Assembly: GCF_000264905.1 (NCBI RefSeq) | Contig: NW_006763132.1 | Location: 472,237-536,236, forward strand | Direction: 5' to 3' | Source: Stereum hirsutum FP-91666 SS1 | Taxonomy: Eukaryota; Basidiomycota; Agaricomycetes; Russulales; Stereaceae | DNA: 64,000 nucleotides | Shown here: piece after piece, positions 1 through 12,659 of the stretch | Layout of the letters: each line of letters opens with the position of its first letter | How positions within the stretch are numbered: position 1 is the stretch's first letter | Position numbers and translations under genes: made by a program | The notes under the pieces: generated by a model | What the model was told of the DNA's origin: nothing | Database searches by the model: none | Seen by the model: only the letters and a program-made list of their open reading frames with translations

Positions 1-577
1 AAGTCGGTCGACCAAGTTCTAAAAATACTAGCCTCGCCGGAAGCTTGATAAGTGATAACAGTTGAGGTCGAGAAGCTAGCCTGAGAGTCGAATAGATGCT
101 GCAAGAAAGGTTGTCGATCGAAAATGTCAAGAAGTGTCGTCGTGGCCTGTCGTGGCGAACAACAATGCTTTGTTTGCGGGTATTTGGTCTAGTGACGCCA
201 CTGTGGCGGCGTTTGAGTGGTTCCCACCTCGAATCGGCCTTCGAACAAGCCTCGAGCGTCCTTTGGGCGAGAAGACAAGTAATTCATGCATGAATAGTTG
301 ACCAACTCTCAGTCTTCCAATTATCTAGCTACACCAATCCTCAGACATGCCTAACTTACATAGGTGAGCCAACCCCTGATGCCTCTCGCCGCCACCCTTG
401 TCAACAAATACGCATACGCATACAGCTTAGCCGATCAATATCAATGGCCGTTACACGATACAATATGCAGATATACCAGAAGGAATAATTCAAAATATTA
501 AAGAGAGTGAAGCGTTCCATAAGAAACTGATCATCAGGAGCTCGTGCGCAAACGACCTCCGTCATATGAGTATATCT
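1..577. other. Intergenic, no recognised gene
   Basis: I see no gene here. The only open frame begins near 96 and gives 65 residues with no recognisable motif, no plausible splice partners and no TATA box. The right end is probably the 3' untranslated and terminator region of the minus-strand peroxiredoxin-like gene that stops at 578. Confidence 0.4.
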
Positions 578-3500
578 TCAAGCCGAAGCAGATGCAGACG
601 AGGTCGCACTCGTGGACGCATCGCTCGAGCTACCTTGTGCATGGCTGATAATAACGACAGACCCCATCGACTCGCTCGAGCCACCCCACTCCATCTCAAG
701 CCCGCCATCACCCCTCCCGTCCTCTCTCACAATCGATAATGTCGCAGTCGTCCTCTTATCCCTGTTCCTCCCCCTCTCCGCCGGCGAAGGCTGCACTGTC
801 GCCTCATCATCACCGTCCAAAACCAACGGCGTCGTAATCATGGTCGGCGCATTGAAACCCAACCTACTATCCACACTCGCCCTCCTCATCTCCCTCTTCT
901 CCTTCATCCTCACCAAACTCCTCCTCCTACTCTCCATCCACGCCGCCTCCTCCTCCGCACTAACGAACCACAGCCCCGACCCTCTACTCGTCGGACTCGG
1001 CAACGGCGTCCCGAACCCGGCCTTCGCCAACACCATCCTCACATCCGCATGCCCACTCTTCGTCAACATCCTATGCGCGTAGGCGCACGTCCGATCCTTA
1101 TCAGGTCCAAACACAAACTCTCCGCCGAGTTGAGCCGCGTCGCCGCCCTTTTCCCAGACTGGCATCCCGACCTTGAGGGCCCGACGGACGACCATGGCGA
1201 ATGCGCCTACGGATTTATGTTTCACGTAGCGCGCGCCGCCGCCTTGATGTGTCGGGTGCATGTGCGTGGCGAGGTGGCTAGGGATTGAGCGTTCTTCGGT
1301 CATGTGAAGGCCGAGCGCACGATAGAGCTGTTGTGACGAGTCCGTGTAGATCGGGTAAGGCAAGTCAAATATATCTAGGGAGAATTGTCGGGTGTCAGTG
1401 TTCCGTTTGGGGCAAAGTACGGGAGCAGAGTGCATAAACGATGATGAGGGAAAGAGACGCACGACGATAAGATTTGATGAGACCGTAAGAGCCACATCCT
1501 ACGAGTACGAGCTTTACACCCGAGCGCGACAGGGCATCATGGTCCACATCGTGCATGATGGAAGACACATAGTCCTGACAGTTCGGACACCTACAGTAGA
1601 TCATTCAAGCATCAGTACACGGAACACCACGCCACAAACCCAAAAGCCCAATAGAGGGACGCCTTCCATTGTGGCACCAAGCGCGGGAAAGATGCTCACC
1701 AAAAGTGCCTCAAGAAGACCACCACGGTACTAGTGCGGGTCAACACTGGCGGCTTTCCGGAGTGCGTCCCAAGGTCCCACCCAAGGACTTCACCGAACTG
1801 CACCCTCGCACCATTCTCAGCCGTCACCTCCATCCTCGATACCCTCTCCAACACACTTTTACTCGGCGCATCATCACCCGCCATCTCTTCCATCCCCAAA
1901 GCTAAAGAGCTGCCCGAAGCCCTCGTAGAAGGTGACTGCCCGATGAAGCTAGTATGCATCTGGAGCGCTGGCGACATTGGAGGTGAAGCGAGAGACGTCG
2001 AGACGTATAGATCTTCGTCAGGCTGAGGCATACTGATCCCTACAGACCGAGACGTCGTCGCCGCTTTGACTGGAACTGGCACCCTAATCTCCGGCCGTAC
2101 TATTCCATCACCAATCGGACCAGGCGCAGCACTCGCTGCAGATCCCTTCCTCGATCTCTTCCTCAAAACACTGCCATCTCTCCCTCTCAGCGCTGGCATC
2201 TCCGGCTCATGCTCAGAGACCGACCGTGTATCACGTCTAACGCTGACACCACTATCACGATCCTCCGATCCCGATCCTTTCTTTCCCTTCCAAAATGCTG
2301 GAATACCACGCCTGAACGCCTCGATGCTCCGACTTCTGGGCTTTGAAGTGCTAGTGCTTGGCGTGGGGCTAAGCACTCGTGATGGAAGGGTAGTTGAGCT
2401 CGTCATGTGCGACATGGGGAGCGAAGTGGAGTGCAAGGTATCAGTGGCACGGGGCATGGTTGATGGGGCGATGAAGTTTCCATCATATGATCGCGGAAGT
2501 GATGTCTCGGAATGGCCATTACGCATAGAGATCCTGAACGGAAAAGAGGTAGGAGGCTTGCTGTGGAAGACCGACTGGTGGGGAGAAGGAGAGGAAGGTG
2601 TGGACAGAGAGGAAGTCCCAATGCGAGAAGAGGTCTTCGACTGCGAAGAGCCTTTGGCGGTCGATTGAGGTAGTGGAAGGCGCTCGGGTTGCGTGTGAGA
2701 CTTTGGGCGACGCTTATTGGGCGTCGATTGAGAGGCCTGAGGCTGAGCGCGAGACTTGAACAAGGGAGGCATCGAGATGGACGAAGATATGGACTGGCGA
2801 GACAATCGTGAAGATGAGCGAGGTGAAGCAGTGAATGGGATAGGAATGGGAGGGGGTGAGGGTGAGCGACCCGAATAGAGAGGAATATCGACTTCAAGTA
2901 TGCGCATTCGTGATGGTGATGGTGATCTTAGTGGGGTGATTATTTCAGGAGAAGAAGTGAGAACGACTGAAACTGATTGAGATATGGATGCCGCGGTGTA
3001 CGAAGTTGATGTCGAAACCATACCATCCTCGTCAGAGGCGGTGGACGCGCTCGATACAGACGTAAAGGGAGATTCATGATGATGCGGAGGGAAGAAAGAC
3101 AAGTGGGCGTCAGTTCGCTTGAGACGCCTTGATGGACCCGAAAGGGAAGGATAGGAAGCGCTCGATGACGACAAGTCAGAGTCGCTGCCGGCATGATTGT
3201 CGTTTGTAGTCGAAGGAAATTGAACCGCGTCAAAGAATTGTTCTTGTACGGACGTTCTCCGACTTTCAGAGGGCGTAAGCGGCGGAGTGGGCGAATAATC
3301 GCAAAGCGGCGGAAGCGGCGGGGGGGCAGTGAAGACGTCGACTGGGGAAGAGGCACCCGAGCGCGGACCAAATTCTGATTGTGAACGCCTTCGGGAATGA
3401 GACTCGGAATGCAGTAAGGAAGGAGGATTATACGAGTCTTGGGAAGCACGTTTCCGAGCCTGTGTCACATGGTTGGGGTAAGCTGTCTGCTGTTCGTATA

Positions 3501-3963
3501 TCAACGGCCATGAAGGACATACCTTCTCCGCAAAAGATTTGTTAGAAAGCTCGTTGTATTCCTTCGACAGTCTCAGCATGTCACCTTGCCACGGTGTCTG
3601 ACCCTTGACCGCCACACCACCTGCGGCCGGTGGCGAAGCCGACAGCACCAAGCCTGAGCGATGCTTATTTCGTGAGATGGAAGAACGAGGTGTGAGAAGA
3701 GATGTCGAAGATGACTTGACGGATATAGAGTCGGGGTCACGAGAGGTCTTCGAGTTTGTGCTGGCGTGAGTAGGCCGGTCACGAAGCTCTGACATAGATG
3801 CTAATGGGTCCTTCAGATCTGGTGCTGGGTAGCGAGGGCCATACATGATCTTTGGCGGAGGTTTTCTCTTGATACGATGAGTAGTTTGAGATGTAGTGTC
3901 GAGGAAAGAGTGGGGAGCAGGAAGTGCCATAGACGAGTCGGCGAGACGCGTCGTAGAGGTCAT
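578..3963 (-). CDS. Peroxiredoxin-like-2 (AhpC/TSA_2, AAED1-type) domain protein with a very long disordered N-terminal extension
   Basis: Three exons read by eye: 3963-1700, 1590-1463 and 1374-578, about 1,062 residues. Residues 1 to about 740 are Ser/Pro/Thr/Arg-rich and look disordered. The end of exon 1 plus exons 2 and 3 carry a thioredoxin-fold domain: a beta strand ending FLRHFW joins across the first intron to CPNCQDY, giving a CxxC at the expected place. It is followed by KSYRH, IFDLPYPIYTD and a GGEFVFGPD segment. These match the PRXL2/AAED1 family, which reduces peroxides or quinones. The extension is far longer than the roughly 200-residue family core. The tail after the domain is again low complexity. 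The start is set at the Met of MTSTTRLADSS, because the upstream in-frame Met at 4017 precedes a hydrophobic stretch in probable 5' leader. The second intron's donor (GTGCGT) was chosen because it yields the family-like KSYR-x-IF junction. Substrate and location are unknown. Confidence 0.8.
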
Positions 3964-4602
3964 GGTTAAATTAGAGACGATAAATGAGAATAATATATAA
4001 GATAGAAGATCAGTCAACTATAGACGATGTTCGCGTCGAAATCAGAGTAGACAGCAGAAACTAGAGGCCGCCCTAGGTTGATAGACTCGTTGCCCAGGTA
4101 AGGAATGCCAGCAAACAGAGATGCCAGCGAAGAGGGGCCTTAGCGGGAGGGGGGTCAGAAACGGTGATACGGGCGCATGGCTTATCCGTGCTTTATATGC
4201 ATGCCAACGCTTTGATGCTGTATACCACGGATACATGCCAACGACTCTCCAATGCGTGGTTGTCGACGCTGACCATGCTGTTACAGCGATTGCACAGCAG
4301 GACCGGGAATAAACCGCTTCTTCCAGCTTATTCCCCTTTCGTGTCCGGTTCAGGCTCCGCCGCCGTAGCAGATTCGCCTGAGGGTTCACAATGCGGACTC
4401 TTTTCTCTTGCCACGTATCGATACGTGCGACCGAATTCATCCTCGCAAGCTTCGTTTCTCATACTCACGTTCATCGTACCAATGTCTCATTGACGTCTCA
4501 TGTCCGCGCAGCTAAATAAAACCTCGAGTTTTTCTCTCTTGTTTCCGTTCGCCCTGTCTGCCGGCGCTCCCCGCATCTCCGCCGGCCACCATCATTTGTA
4601 AC
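3964..4602. other. Intergenic region between divergent transcription units
   Basis: This holds the promoter and 5' leader of the minus peroxiredoxin-like gene and possibly the promoter of the weak plus-strand gene at 4603. An AT-rich TAAATAAAA sits near 4512. Open frames here are short, overlap in opposite directions and lack motifs. Confidence 0.35.
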
Positions 4603-4908
4603 ATGCGCGTACTCCTCATCAAGCACGCTAAGCGCATCAAAAACATCAATGGCTCACATTGCATTCCAGAGGATGAACTGAGAAAGCATCTGGCTAATTT
4701 ACTAGACGCGATTGATAGCGTTACCGACCTCGCGCCACATCTACAGAATCCATCCGCAAACGACTCGGATAGGTTCGTCTTCCCAGAGATACGCAGTCAA
4801 AAGAGACACCATCTCAGCGGTGTTTTTGAATACGGTATTGATGCATCACGAAAGTTAGTCGAGTCGCTAGTAGGTCTCCTCGCTGGCACCACTATTCTCC
4901 ACCTTTGA
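4603..4908 (+). CDS. Hypothetical 101-residue protein or first exon
   Basis: The frame opens with an ATG after GTAAC and encodes 101 residues with a Lys/Arg-rich N-terminus (KHAKRIKN), an acidic helix-like middle and a hydrophobic end (LVGLLAGTTILHL). I do not recognise a family. Residue use is ordinary for a folded protein and no low-complexity run is seen. It may be a short gene or the first exon of a longer gene that continues into the coding-like pieces from 5193. I could not find a convincing donor joining them. Confidence 0.3.
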   Translation: MRVLLIKHAKRIKNINGSHCIPEDELRKHLANLLDAIDSVTDLAPHLQNPSANDSDRFVFPEIRSQKRHHLSGVFEYGIDASRKLVESLVGLLAGTTILHL

Positions 4909-5192
4909 ATCTAACTTCTAACTCCCCTGCTATGGCTCGCCTCCGCTCTTGCATATGCACGAGTATTCTGGGGGGAGGGCCGGGAGGCGATGAACAGACG
5001 TGGCCGTGTCTGGTTTGAACGGCTCAAACACTAGAACATATCCGGCTCGTTTCGTTGAAGTGTGCAGCGGTGTGCCGACGAGTCGCATAACGACCGGTGG
5101 TGCAGCTAAAGCTGGACAAAGCGCTCGAGATGTAAGAGTTCAAATGTATCACTCCTCAGTTGACTCAGTCTTTCGCGCCACTTCTCCTCCAG

Positions 5193-5848
5193 AACTGACC
5201 GCTATCACAATCATGACGAGACACCCGAGAAAGTGACCGTCGATTCAGACGAGCGCGGTGAGTCTGTGACTATTCCATCGTCAGCACGCTCGCCGAATTG
5301 AAACATACGCATAGCTCTCCAGCCCACTCGTGTCAGCGATCGCGAGAATGAAACATGTCATCGGACTCGGTATCCTTAAACTCGTAGCTCACCGCCTTAC
5401 TTACCCCGATTATGCCAGTGTCAACGCCTCCCGAACTTTGCATATGCAATACGCCCACTTTCGATGGCAGTCCTGCTCCAACTTCATCGTATCAGCCACC
5501 GAATCTTCGATCGTTAGCCCTCACAAGGAGATCCATAGGTTCAACTCCGTCAGGACCTCAGATTGGAGGTGCAGTTCCAATTCAAAATACTCCGAAGAGC
5601 CATGATGCATGATATCTCGGCGAGTCCGTGTCAATCAGACAGATATCACAGTTCAGTACTCATCATGTCCTCCCACCTCGCGATCTCGTGGACAGGAAGT
5701 CTCGAGCGACGAGGCTCGGAGTCGAAGAACGCCAGCTCAGGCTGGCACTATACAGAATCGATATGAACCCCGTAATGACCGTTCATTAGACCGGCGGCGT
5801 TATCGTGACTTTGCTCCGTATGTCCACCACATTACTTGGCTCCGATGA
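5193..5848 (+). CDS. Possible exons of a hypothetical Ser/Pro-rich gene (uncertain)
   Basis: Several short open segments are separated by intron-like stretches. An acceptor CTCCTCCAG precedes a segment reading TDRYHNHDETPEKVTVDSDER. It is followed by GTGAGT and an acceptor near 5315, then a second intron-like GTATCC...TGCCAG. A longer segment follows (STPPELCICNTPTF, then SYQPPNLRSL) and an Arg/Ser-rich end (SSDEARSRRTP). The phases do not join cleanly: the second junction fits only one reading of the first. The locus is therefore either an unrecognised multi-exon gene or a decaying one. No domain is recognisable. Confidence 0.25.
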
Positions 5849-6808
5849 AGCTCCCTTTCTTCTGAACAACCATACTTATGCATGTGAATGTCTTTTTTTT
5901 TTCTTGAGCAGAAGTGAGCAGACCCACCCAATCGTAAGATAAGCATAGCCGCGAATTGCGTATTCGAGAGAACGCCACAGTTGATGATGGAGTGATTGGA
6001 GAACGAAACAAACATACCTAGGTTCCTTTGAGTTAGTAGTCTAGACGTTTGATGGACTGATGTCCGATCAAAGAGGCATTGCTGCCTTCGAGGACCACTT
6101 GGCTTGTAAAGGAGGTAAAAGCATTTAGAGATTCAGTAGCCAACCAGTAGCACTAGATCGGAATACCGTATCGAAATATCGTCGCGCTGTCGATAGCAGT
6201 CGTCTCGACGATCGCGTGAACTAAATAAACCAAACCAACAAATGAATTGCGTCGCGTTATATACGATGAGTAGTCAACGGATGAAACTATGCAAGTATCG
6301 AGTCTGAGTACTGAGTCTGAAACCGACACACTAAGTATTCGAACACGTTAGGATATCGATGCGAGAAACGGATTACTGCAAGCAAGCGCATAGTACATAT
6401 GCAAGGAACCGGAACTGTGAACACATATGCACAAAGCCGAGACACATATGCAAGAAGCCAAAAGGCGAGAAAAAAAGAACTAGCAACAACAGCCCAAAGA
6501 GCAGATTAAAGCGATGAGAAACGATACGCTACTCTCTACATACTCACCTCTATTTGGTTTTCTATCGTTTATCCCCGAACTGATCGCAAGACACTGTCCT
6601 CCTTCACCCATCCTCAGGGCCATAGATATCATCCCGAACCTTCAGCGATCAAGACCGCATTGTGACTGCGAGTCGGTCATCTCCATCATGCACCATAGAC
6701 ATCCCCCCTCCGATGAACAACACCCTCTGACCACCTCATTCTCGTCCCTTAATCCCAACTTGAGTCCCGAGGTACACAAGCCCGTGCTTCAGACGTTCAA
6801 CCATCAAC
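5849..6808. other. Intergenic, AT-richer, with repeated ACATATGCA motif
   Basis: I find no gene here. A T-run lies near 5891. Three copies of ACATATGCA occur at 6395, 6423 and 6444. The right half is probably the 3' flank of the transporter gene. A 116-residue open frame from 6514 overlaps that gene's last exon on the other strand and is treated as chance. Confidence 0.35.
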
Positions 6809-9771
6809 TCAGAGCGGAGGTGGCGTTCCACACACAAGGGGCGGTGGAGGTGCTTCCGGTGTAGCCATCAACTAAAAATACGGGAACGAAAGCGCAAATG
6901 ATCAGTACCCCATTCCATTCCACCCAGATCAAGGACACGTCATAGGACAAGCCAAGGATTGATATCGATGTGTGGGGCAGAAAAAGGTCCAGTGATAGGC
7001 GAAGTGATGATTTCAAAAATGTCGGCGGACGAAGGTAGCACGAGCAAAGAAGAGGGGGAAAGCAGAGAAAGTGGATGGTGATGCAATATAGACGAAATAA
7101 ACGCACCAGAACGGTTTGCACCGTCGTATATGCCGCGGCTACCATGCCAAACACCATGAGCGCGATATCTGCCGCCTTCTGTTTCCGGGTGCGGGCACAG
7201 GCCTTGTAGTGGAGCATCGCTGGGTAGACGTAGCAGAGCGGAACACTGTAGGTATCAAGTGTTGCCATACACCAGCCCAAAGAAACATAAACCGAATTTC
7301 TGTCAGCGAAATCGAGCGCGACAATAGAAGGAATGTCTGAAAAGGAGAAGAAGAGAAAAAAAAAACGCACCATGCAAAACTCCCCACAAACGACACGAAC
7401 TTATCCAAATCGTTCGCGCCCACCCAACTCAAGAACGTACAAAACATAACGACCAAAAACCTAAACCCGTTCTTCTCCCACTTCACCTTCCCATCGACCT
7501 TCCCGCTGATCGCACTCCCAAAGATCCCGTTCTCCATGATCCTCACGGCGGGGAACAGCTGCAACGGCACGCTCAACATGATCGCGAGCGAGTAGAGGAA
7601 CTGAACGGCCTGGGTAAGGCGGGACGAGGTGTCGAGGTTGACGAGGACGACGGTTTGGGTTGCGGGGCCGAAGGTGAGGTAGGAGAGCGCGCCGGCGCCG
7701 CCGAAGAGGACGAGGAGGAAGATCATCACGCCGGAGAGGACGGGTGGGAATTTGTGTGGTTCGCGCATTGAGTCAGTGATGGGAATGACGAGACCGATAC
7801 CCTCGAACGAGAACACGGCCGTTCTGTTCCAAGGTCAGCCAGGAGGAATCTACGTGGCGAGAACGAAGGCTTACCCAATGAACAGCGCGAAATCCTTGGG
7901 GTTGAACAATTCCACCTTGGCGATACCCCTCTCCTTGATCATGCCCAGCTCGCTCCCAAATATGTATATCAGCCCAGCAACGATGAATACATCCGCCACC
8001 AGAGCTGCCGTGCTCAACTTTGCGAGATTCCGAATGAGCGACATCGGAATGAACACCACGATCTGCATGAGGATAAGGTACGACACTGGGATAAGATGCA
8101 CACATTTCGTTGCTGAATAGATGAATGATTGGAGATTCTCCGCGACGAAGATGATGTAAGCGGACACGAAGCCGAGTTGGGAGACGGCTATGGAGCTGAG
8201 GATCAGGTAGCGCATCCATGGTCCGTAGAGCTTGCCGCCGAGATCTGTAAATTAGATAGTCAGTGGATGCTCGTCTTGAAGAGAAGAATGAAGAAGAGCG
8301 TACCACCGAAACTGCCGGACACGACAAATTTGGTCTTCACAAGCAGTAGGAAAGAGTAAAGCGATACGAGGGCGACGACGGAGATGGTGATAACAGAGAA
8401 CAATATACCACCGTTCAAGAAGCTGTCAAAGTATCATTGTCAGTAGTAGCACGGACAATGAACGGCATGGACTCACGCTTTACCCAAGAATAGCACCCCA
8501 GTTCCGACGAACGATTTCAACAACTAGCGCCTCTCGTCAGATCCCCAAACGTTTTCAAAAGCGGTTACGACAGAATGCTCACCATCAAAATCGCTTGGCC
8601 GACCGTAGCGTCACCGTGCGAGACGCTCATCCGTCTGCGTCTCGATGCTGACCTCGACTTCTGGCGATGCGAGAGAAGAGGCGTACGCTCCGAATCCGTC
8701 TTCTGTAGCTCGCCTAATGATGGAATATGCAAAGAGACTTCCGGATCTTGTGCGACAAAAGGCTGCGATGGTCCTGCCGATCCTTGTGAAGGTCTCCCAC
8801 TGTCATCCGCTTCATCTTCATCTTCCTCCTCGATTTCCTCGAGATCCTCTCCGGCCTGTTAGGACGATTAGGGATTGTGGACATTGGAAAATGGGCGCCA
8901 CAATCTTAGGATGAAAAGACTCACGAAGTGCCCGAAGATGTATAGAAAGTCAATGAAGTTGTTCAGCATACGCGGGCCTTCAGCACCATCCGCACCATTG
9001 CCCTTGAGTAGCAAATAGTTCCGCCTGAACCCTCCCGGTTCATGGATATGCTCGAACGCAGGGTCAGGAGCAGCCGCCGTCGACCCAGAGAAAGAAACGG
9101 CTCTTGGACGACTCGGTCTCCGTTGCCACTTGTAGATGTCATGTCTAAAATAATGGTTTGTTAAAGAGTAGCCTGTGAGGTGATATAGAAAGTGCATACG
9201 TGACATCTGCGCCAGGGGCATGATATGGAACCGGGAATACGTCCGTGTCCTCCCTCCTCAAAGCTTGCCTCAACTGAGCGGTCGAGGGCCTCCGTGATAC
9301 TCCTTCCGAGCCACTGCCATCCTCGCTCCCATTACCATTCCTGACACCTTTCGCGACCAAATGTCTGCGCAATACCTTCGCCTTCTCCTCATCCGGCAGA
9401 TCATCGATATCCAACGCCGAGCTACTTGCATTCACATTGGAATCGCTCCCAGGCGTCCCATACACTCCTGCAGGACCAGGTCTCCTCGCACTAATCCCAC
9501 CAACCGAGAGCCTATGAGACTGCGAGCCAGGTTCTCCCGATCCCGTTTGAGAACCAGGTGTGGACGGTATGCCTTCCTGGATTCGTGGTGGAGGACGCGA
9601 GGGAAGGTGTACTGGTGGTGGCGTGCCAGAATAAGCCGCGCGAAGAGCTTGCAAGTTTGGCGTTCCGGATAATGGTGTGTTTCCTGGTGCTGGACTGCTG
9701 CCTGCTCCAATAGGTGTGCGGGCACCTAATGAAGGGCTGGTGATATTGACGGGGCGTGTAGGCGTTGACAT
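6809..9771 (-). CDS. Vacuolar amino-acid transporter, AVT3/AVT4-like (AAAP family)
   Basis: Multi-exon gene, roughly 740 residues. Exon 1 (9771-9200) and exon 2 (9144-8925) encode a long hydrophilic N-terminus with TPTRPVNITSP, an RRED segment and the conserved RNYLLLKGNGADGAEGPR region. Exon 3 (8855-8583) is acidic and ends GQAILM. Exons 4 and 5 (from 8523 and 8422) start the transporter core: LLKSFVGTGVLFLGKAF, the characteristic first membrane segment of AVT proteins. Further hydrophobic segments follow in order (ITISVVALVSLYSFLL, YLILSSIAVSQLGFVSAYI, a TAALVADVFIVAGLIYIFG helix, FEGIGLVIPITDSM, then three more). The family moves neutral amino acids out of the vacuole, as yeast Avt3/Avt4 do. 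The long soluble N-terminus also fits Avt3/4. The last exon was assigned by splicing GTGCGT to TTTTTAG, ending at the stop at 6809; that end is the least certain part. Confidence 0.85.
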
Positions 9772-10727
9772 GATAAGGCGAGCCCTAGACTCAATGATAG
9801 TGTCTCAGAGATGAGATTAGAAAGATTCGAAGAGAGAGGAAAAAGCTCGAAAGTGCTGTTGAACGACTTTGCGTTGGGTGGGCCTCGAAAGCAAGGCTTC
9901 GGCGTGGAGGGGCAGGTTCAGGCGCAAGTCAGCCGCCTTGTGACTCGCTGACCACCCCAATCCAATCGGCGCTCTTCCGTTCCGGCGCGTTGGCCGGTGT
10001 GGCGGAGAAAAGTGTGGCGAAAGTCTTGAAACAAGTGCTGGACCAAATATGTAGATGTGAGTGATAATGAAGATAGCACAAACAATAAGTGGTCGAAGAC
10101 AATCGTAGATGCTGGCTATGGGGTACCAAGTACTTTGCGGAAAGTGTTGGCCGGCGCATCGCATGCACCGGACCCATCAACAGCGAGCGCATATATGCAC
10201 CTCGATAAGATTTAGCTACTTTCCGACTTTGTATATACTAGTACCCAACAGTACAAACCGAGAGGCTGAGGACTTACATAGGGCTCAAGCTCTTCTTCCC
10301 CAAAGGCTCTGGGACAGAGAAGGGTCTTTGTCTGAGCCACTGCTGAGTGAATGATTCAGAGGCGAGTGGCGCAACTCGAAGGTCGTTATTACGACGGGAA
10401 GCTTTAGGATAATAGTGATACAGAAAAGTCTTAAAACAATTATACGATGGACGCCTGAAGGCATGCGAAGCGAAGCAGTGAGGGGAGAGGGCGAAGTTCA
10501 AAAACGGGGAACTAGCGACTTCTTAAAGCCCCTGTGGCGCTGCCGGCGCACCGAAGCGGTATCCGAAATGTTGACTGGTCGCCACAAAAAAATTGGTGTA
10601 CAGAGTAAAAAAAATACGGACACGGACGTTCACACAAGGAAACCAGAGCCAGACCTGCCAATGACCGCACACGAAGAATGATATGTCTGGACAAGCACGA
10701 TATGGTATCTCGTCTCTGCAAAGCGGT
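9772..10727. other. Intergenic: promoter side of the transporter and 3' flank of the reductase
   Basis: Open frames here are short, overlapping and without motifs. The left third should hold the transporter promoter and leader. I see no RNA gene or repeat. Confidence 0.3.
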
Positions 10728-12018
10728 CTAGTTGGACGAAGTTGATTTGGGGCCAAAAATCCCCTTGAGTTTACCCCACATAGTTTTAACTCGAGCCCAC
10801 AAACCCCTTCTCTCCACCTTCTCTTCGCCTTCAGCCCGGGAAAGAAACCACTCAGCATTCTCCTTCACGGATTCTTCCAAGCCAATAAAATCCTCCCTAC
10901 CCAGCTCCTTCAATATTTCCACAGCGCGAGCTCGACAATCCGGAAGCTCCGTGCGTTCTTCTCTGTTATCGGCGGGGCACTCCATCCATGGGTGTTCTGG
11001 ATACACGCGTCGCCATATGTCAAGGATTTGATTCCAGCTGTATGTTTCTGAGTATGCGAACAGACGCTCTGAACGAACGGACGGGCTGATGAGAGCTGCG
11101 ACGTGTAGACGGGCGGTATCGCGGACGTCGACGAACCAGTCTGGCCAATAAATGATGAGAAGTCAGCGGCGGTCAAACTTGCACTTCATACAAGCAGATC
11201 ATGATGAGAGAACTTACAGGGTGAAATTCCCTCTTGATCTTTGTCAAGTTTCCCGGCGAGTAAGTTCTTTATATTCTTCACCGTCGGGGAGTCCTGGCTC
11301 TCATGCAACCACGGCCCAAAACATGACGAAGGGAGGACGGTGCTCAACTCGAACCCCTCTCCCTCACCCTTGGCCTTCTCCTTCATCTCGTCGGCAAACT
11401 TCCGACACGCCCTCTCCGCCTCGACTTTGCTCTGCGCATAGACCGCCCACCTCCTCTGCTTCTCATCAACGAACTCTAGGGCCCATGCTTCGTCTTTAGC
11501 TTTTTCGTTCCATGTTTCTTTTGTGATGACTTCGGGGTCGCCGTATGGGTATACGGTCGCTATAGCGCTCGAGGTGTAGACGAATCGTTTCACGGAAGGT
11601 TGTCGAGATGCAGCGTTGAGGAGGTTTTGGGTCGAGCGGACGGAGGGCGTGATGACCTTCTCTGGATCGGTATCAAAGGAGAGATCGGAGGCGATGTGGG
11701 CGACTCCAGAAACACCTTGTGGTTAAGTATCAACATCGACTTCACGGTCATAGTTGGTGGGGAGTAATACGTACCTTCCACGGCCTCATCGAAGGCTCCC
11801 TCGACGGTAAAATCGGGAACGACGATGAGTTCGAACTTTCCCCGGTTGTATTTCGCATCGAACAGATCCTTCACCCAACTGCATCTGACAGCGTCGCGAA
11901 CCGTTCCACGGACTTTGTAGCCTAGAGCGAGGTGCTGGTCCGCGACGTGCGAAGCAAGGTAGCCATTTACGCCTGTGATGAGGACAGTAGACTCGGGTGG
12001 GATGGCGCTCGGCGACAT
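10728..12018 (-). CDS. NAD(P)-dependent epimerase/reductase (extended SDR; dihydroflavonol-reductase or carbonyl-reductase-like)
   Basis: Three exons: about 12018-11774, 11724-11217 and 11142-10728. Exon 1 opens with a Rossmann strand and the dinucleotide motif TGVNGYLASH, then RGTVRD. Exon 2 carries VAHIASDLS, VKRFVYTSSAIATVYPYG and the catalytic YAQSK (YxxxK), with the Ser in the TSS motif. Exon 3 has the substrate-side DWFVDVRDTARLH, typical of the GRE2/aldehyde-reductase branch. Length (about 380-390) fits the family, which reduces aldehydes or ketones with NADPH in the cytosol. The C-terminus carries an extra basic tail (KVERRGLWARVKTMWGKLKG). The exact substrate cannot be read from sequence. 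AT-rich ATTAAATATG lies about 80 bases upstream. Confidence 0.85.
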
Positions 12019-12420
12019 GGCGTCGACGTGGTGTGTTTGTGTAGAATGAGAGGAAGAAGCGGAGAAACCTCGAGAGACTCGGAGGTCGGTCGCGGTTATT
12101 AAATATGGTGTCTGAAGCTGAACATCATGTGAGAAGAGAAATAAAGTTCGATTCTTCGATTCTTCGAACTTCTGGACCTCTGACCCCTAGCTTTGACAAG
12201 TCGGCATCGCATGGGGACGGTTTCAAGGAGCGGTGCGTGAATCGTAGACTGCAATCTTCAAGGGTTCTCCAAAGCCCCGACTGTGATCAAGTGGCCTACG
12301 AGGGATTACACGCATATGAACTCATCGGATTCTGCGCTGTGGTAAGACAATACTGAGCATGGGAAACAAAAGAACACAGACAACGGAGAACTCACGATTC
12401 AGAGACGCCAAAAACTTCGG
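12019..12420. other. Promoter side of the reductase; no gene seen
   Basis: This contains the leader and promoter of the reductase. An 83-residue open frame on the plus strand has no features. The right end runs into the tandem repeat. Confidence 0.3.
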
Positions 12421-12640
12421 CAAGCTCCCATCGGCCTCGAACTTGTCCAAATGTGTGCCAGAACAACAGAGCAACGATAGAAAAAGAATGAAAACTGCAC
12501 TGACCGGACACAACCCAGATATCCAGTACTCTCACTCTCACTCTCCATCCACAAGCTCCCATCGGCCTCGAACTTGTCCAAATGGGTGCCAGAACACCAG
12601 AACAGCAACAGAAAAAGAATGAAAACCACACTGACCGCAC
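12421..12640. repeat. 131-base-period tandem duplication
   Basis: A block starting CAAGCTCCCATCGGCCTCG at 12421 recurs at 12552 with few differences over about 85 bases, including GTGCCAGAACA and AGAAAAAGAATGAAAAC. Both units end in an ACTGACCG-CACA motif. The unit end reappears just upstream of the second large repeat copy near 19196. Confidence 0.8.
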
Positions 12641-12659
12641 ACGGCCTGGCAGATACCCC

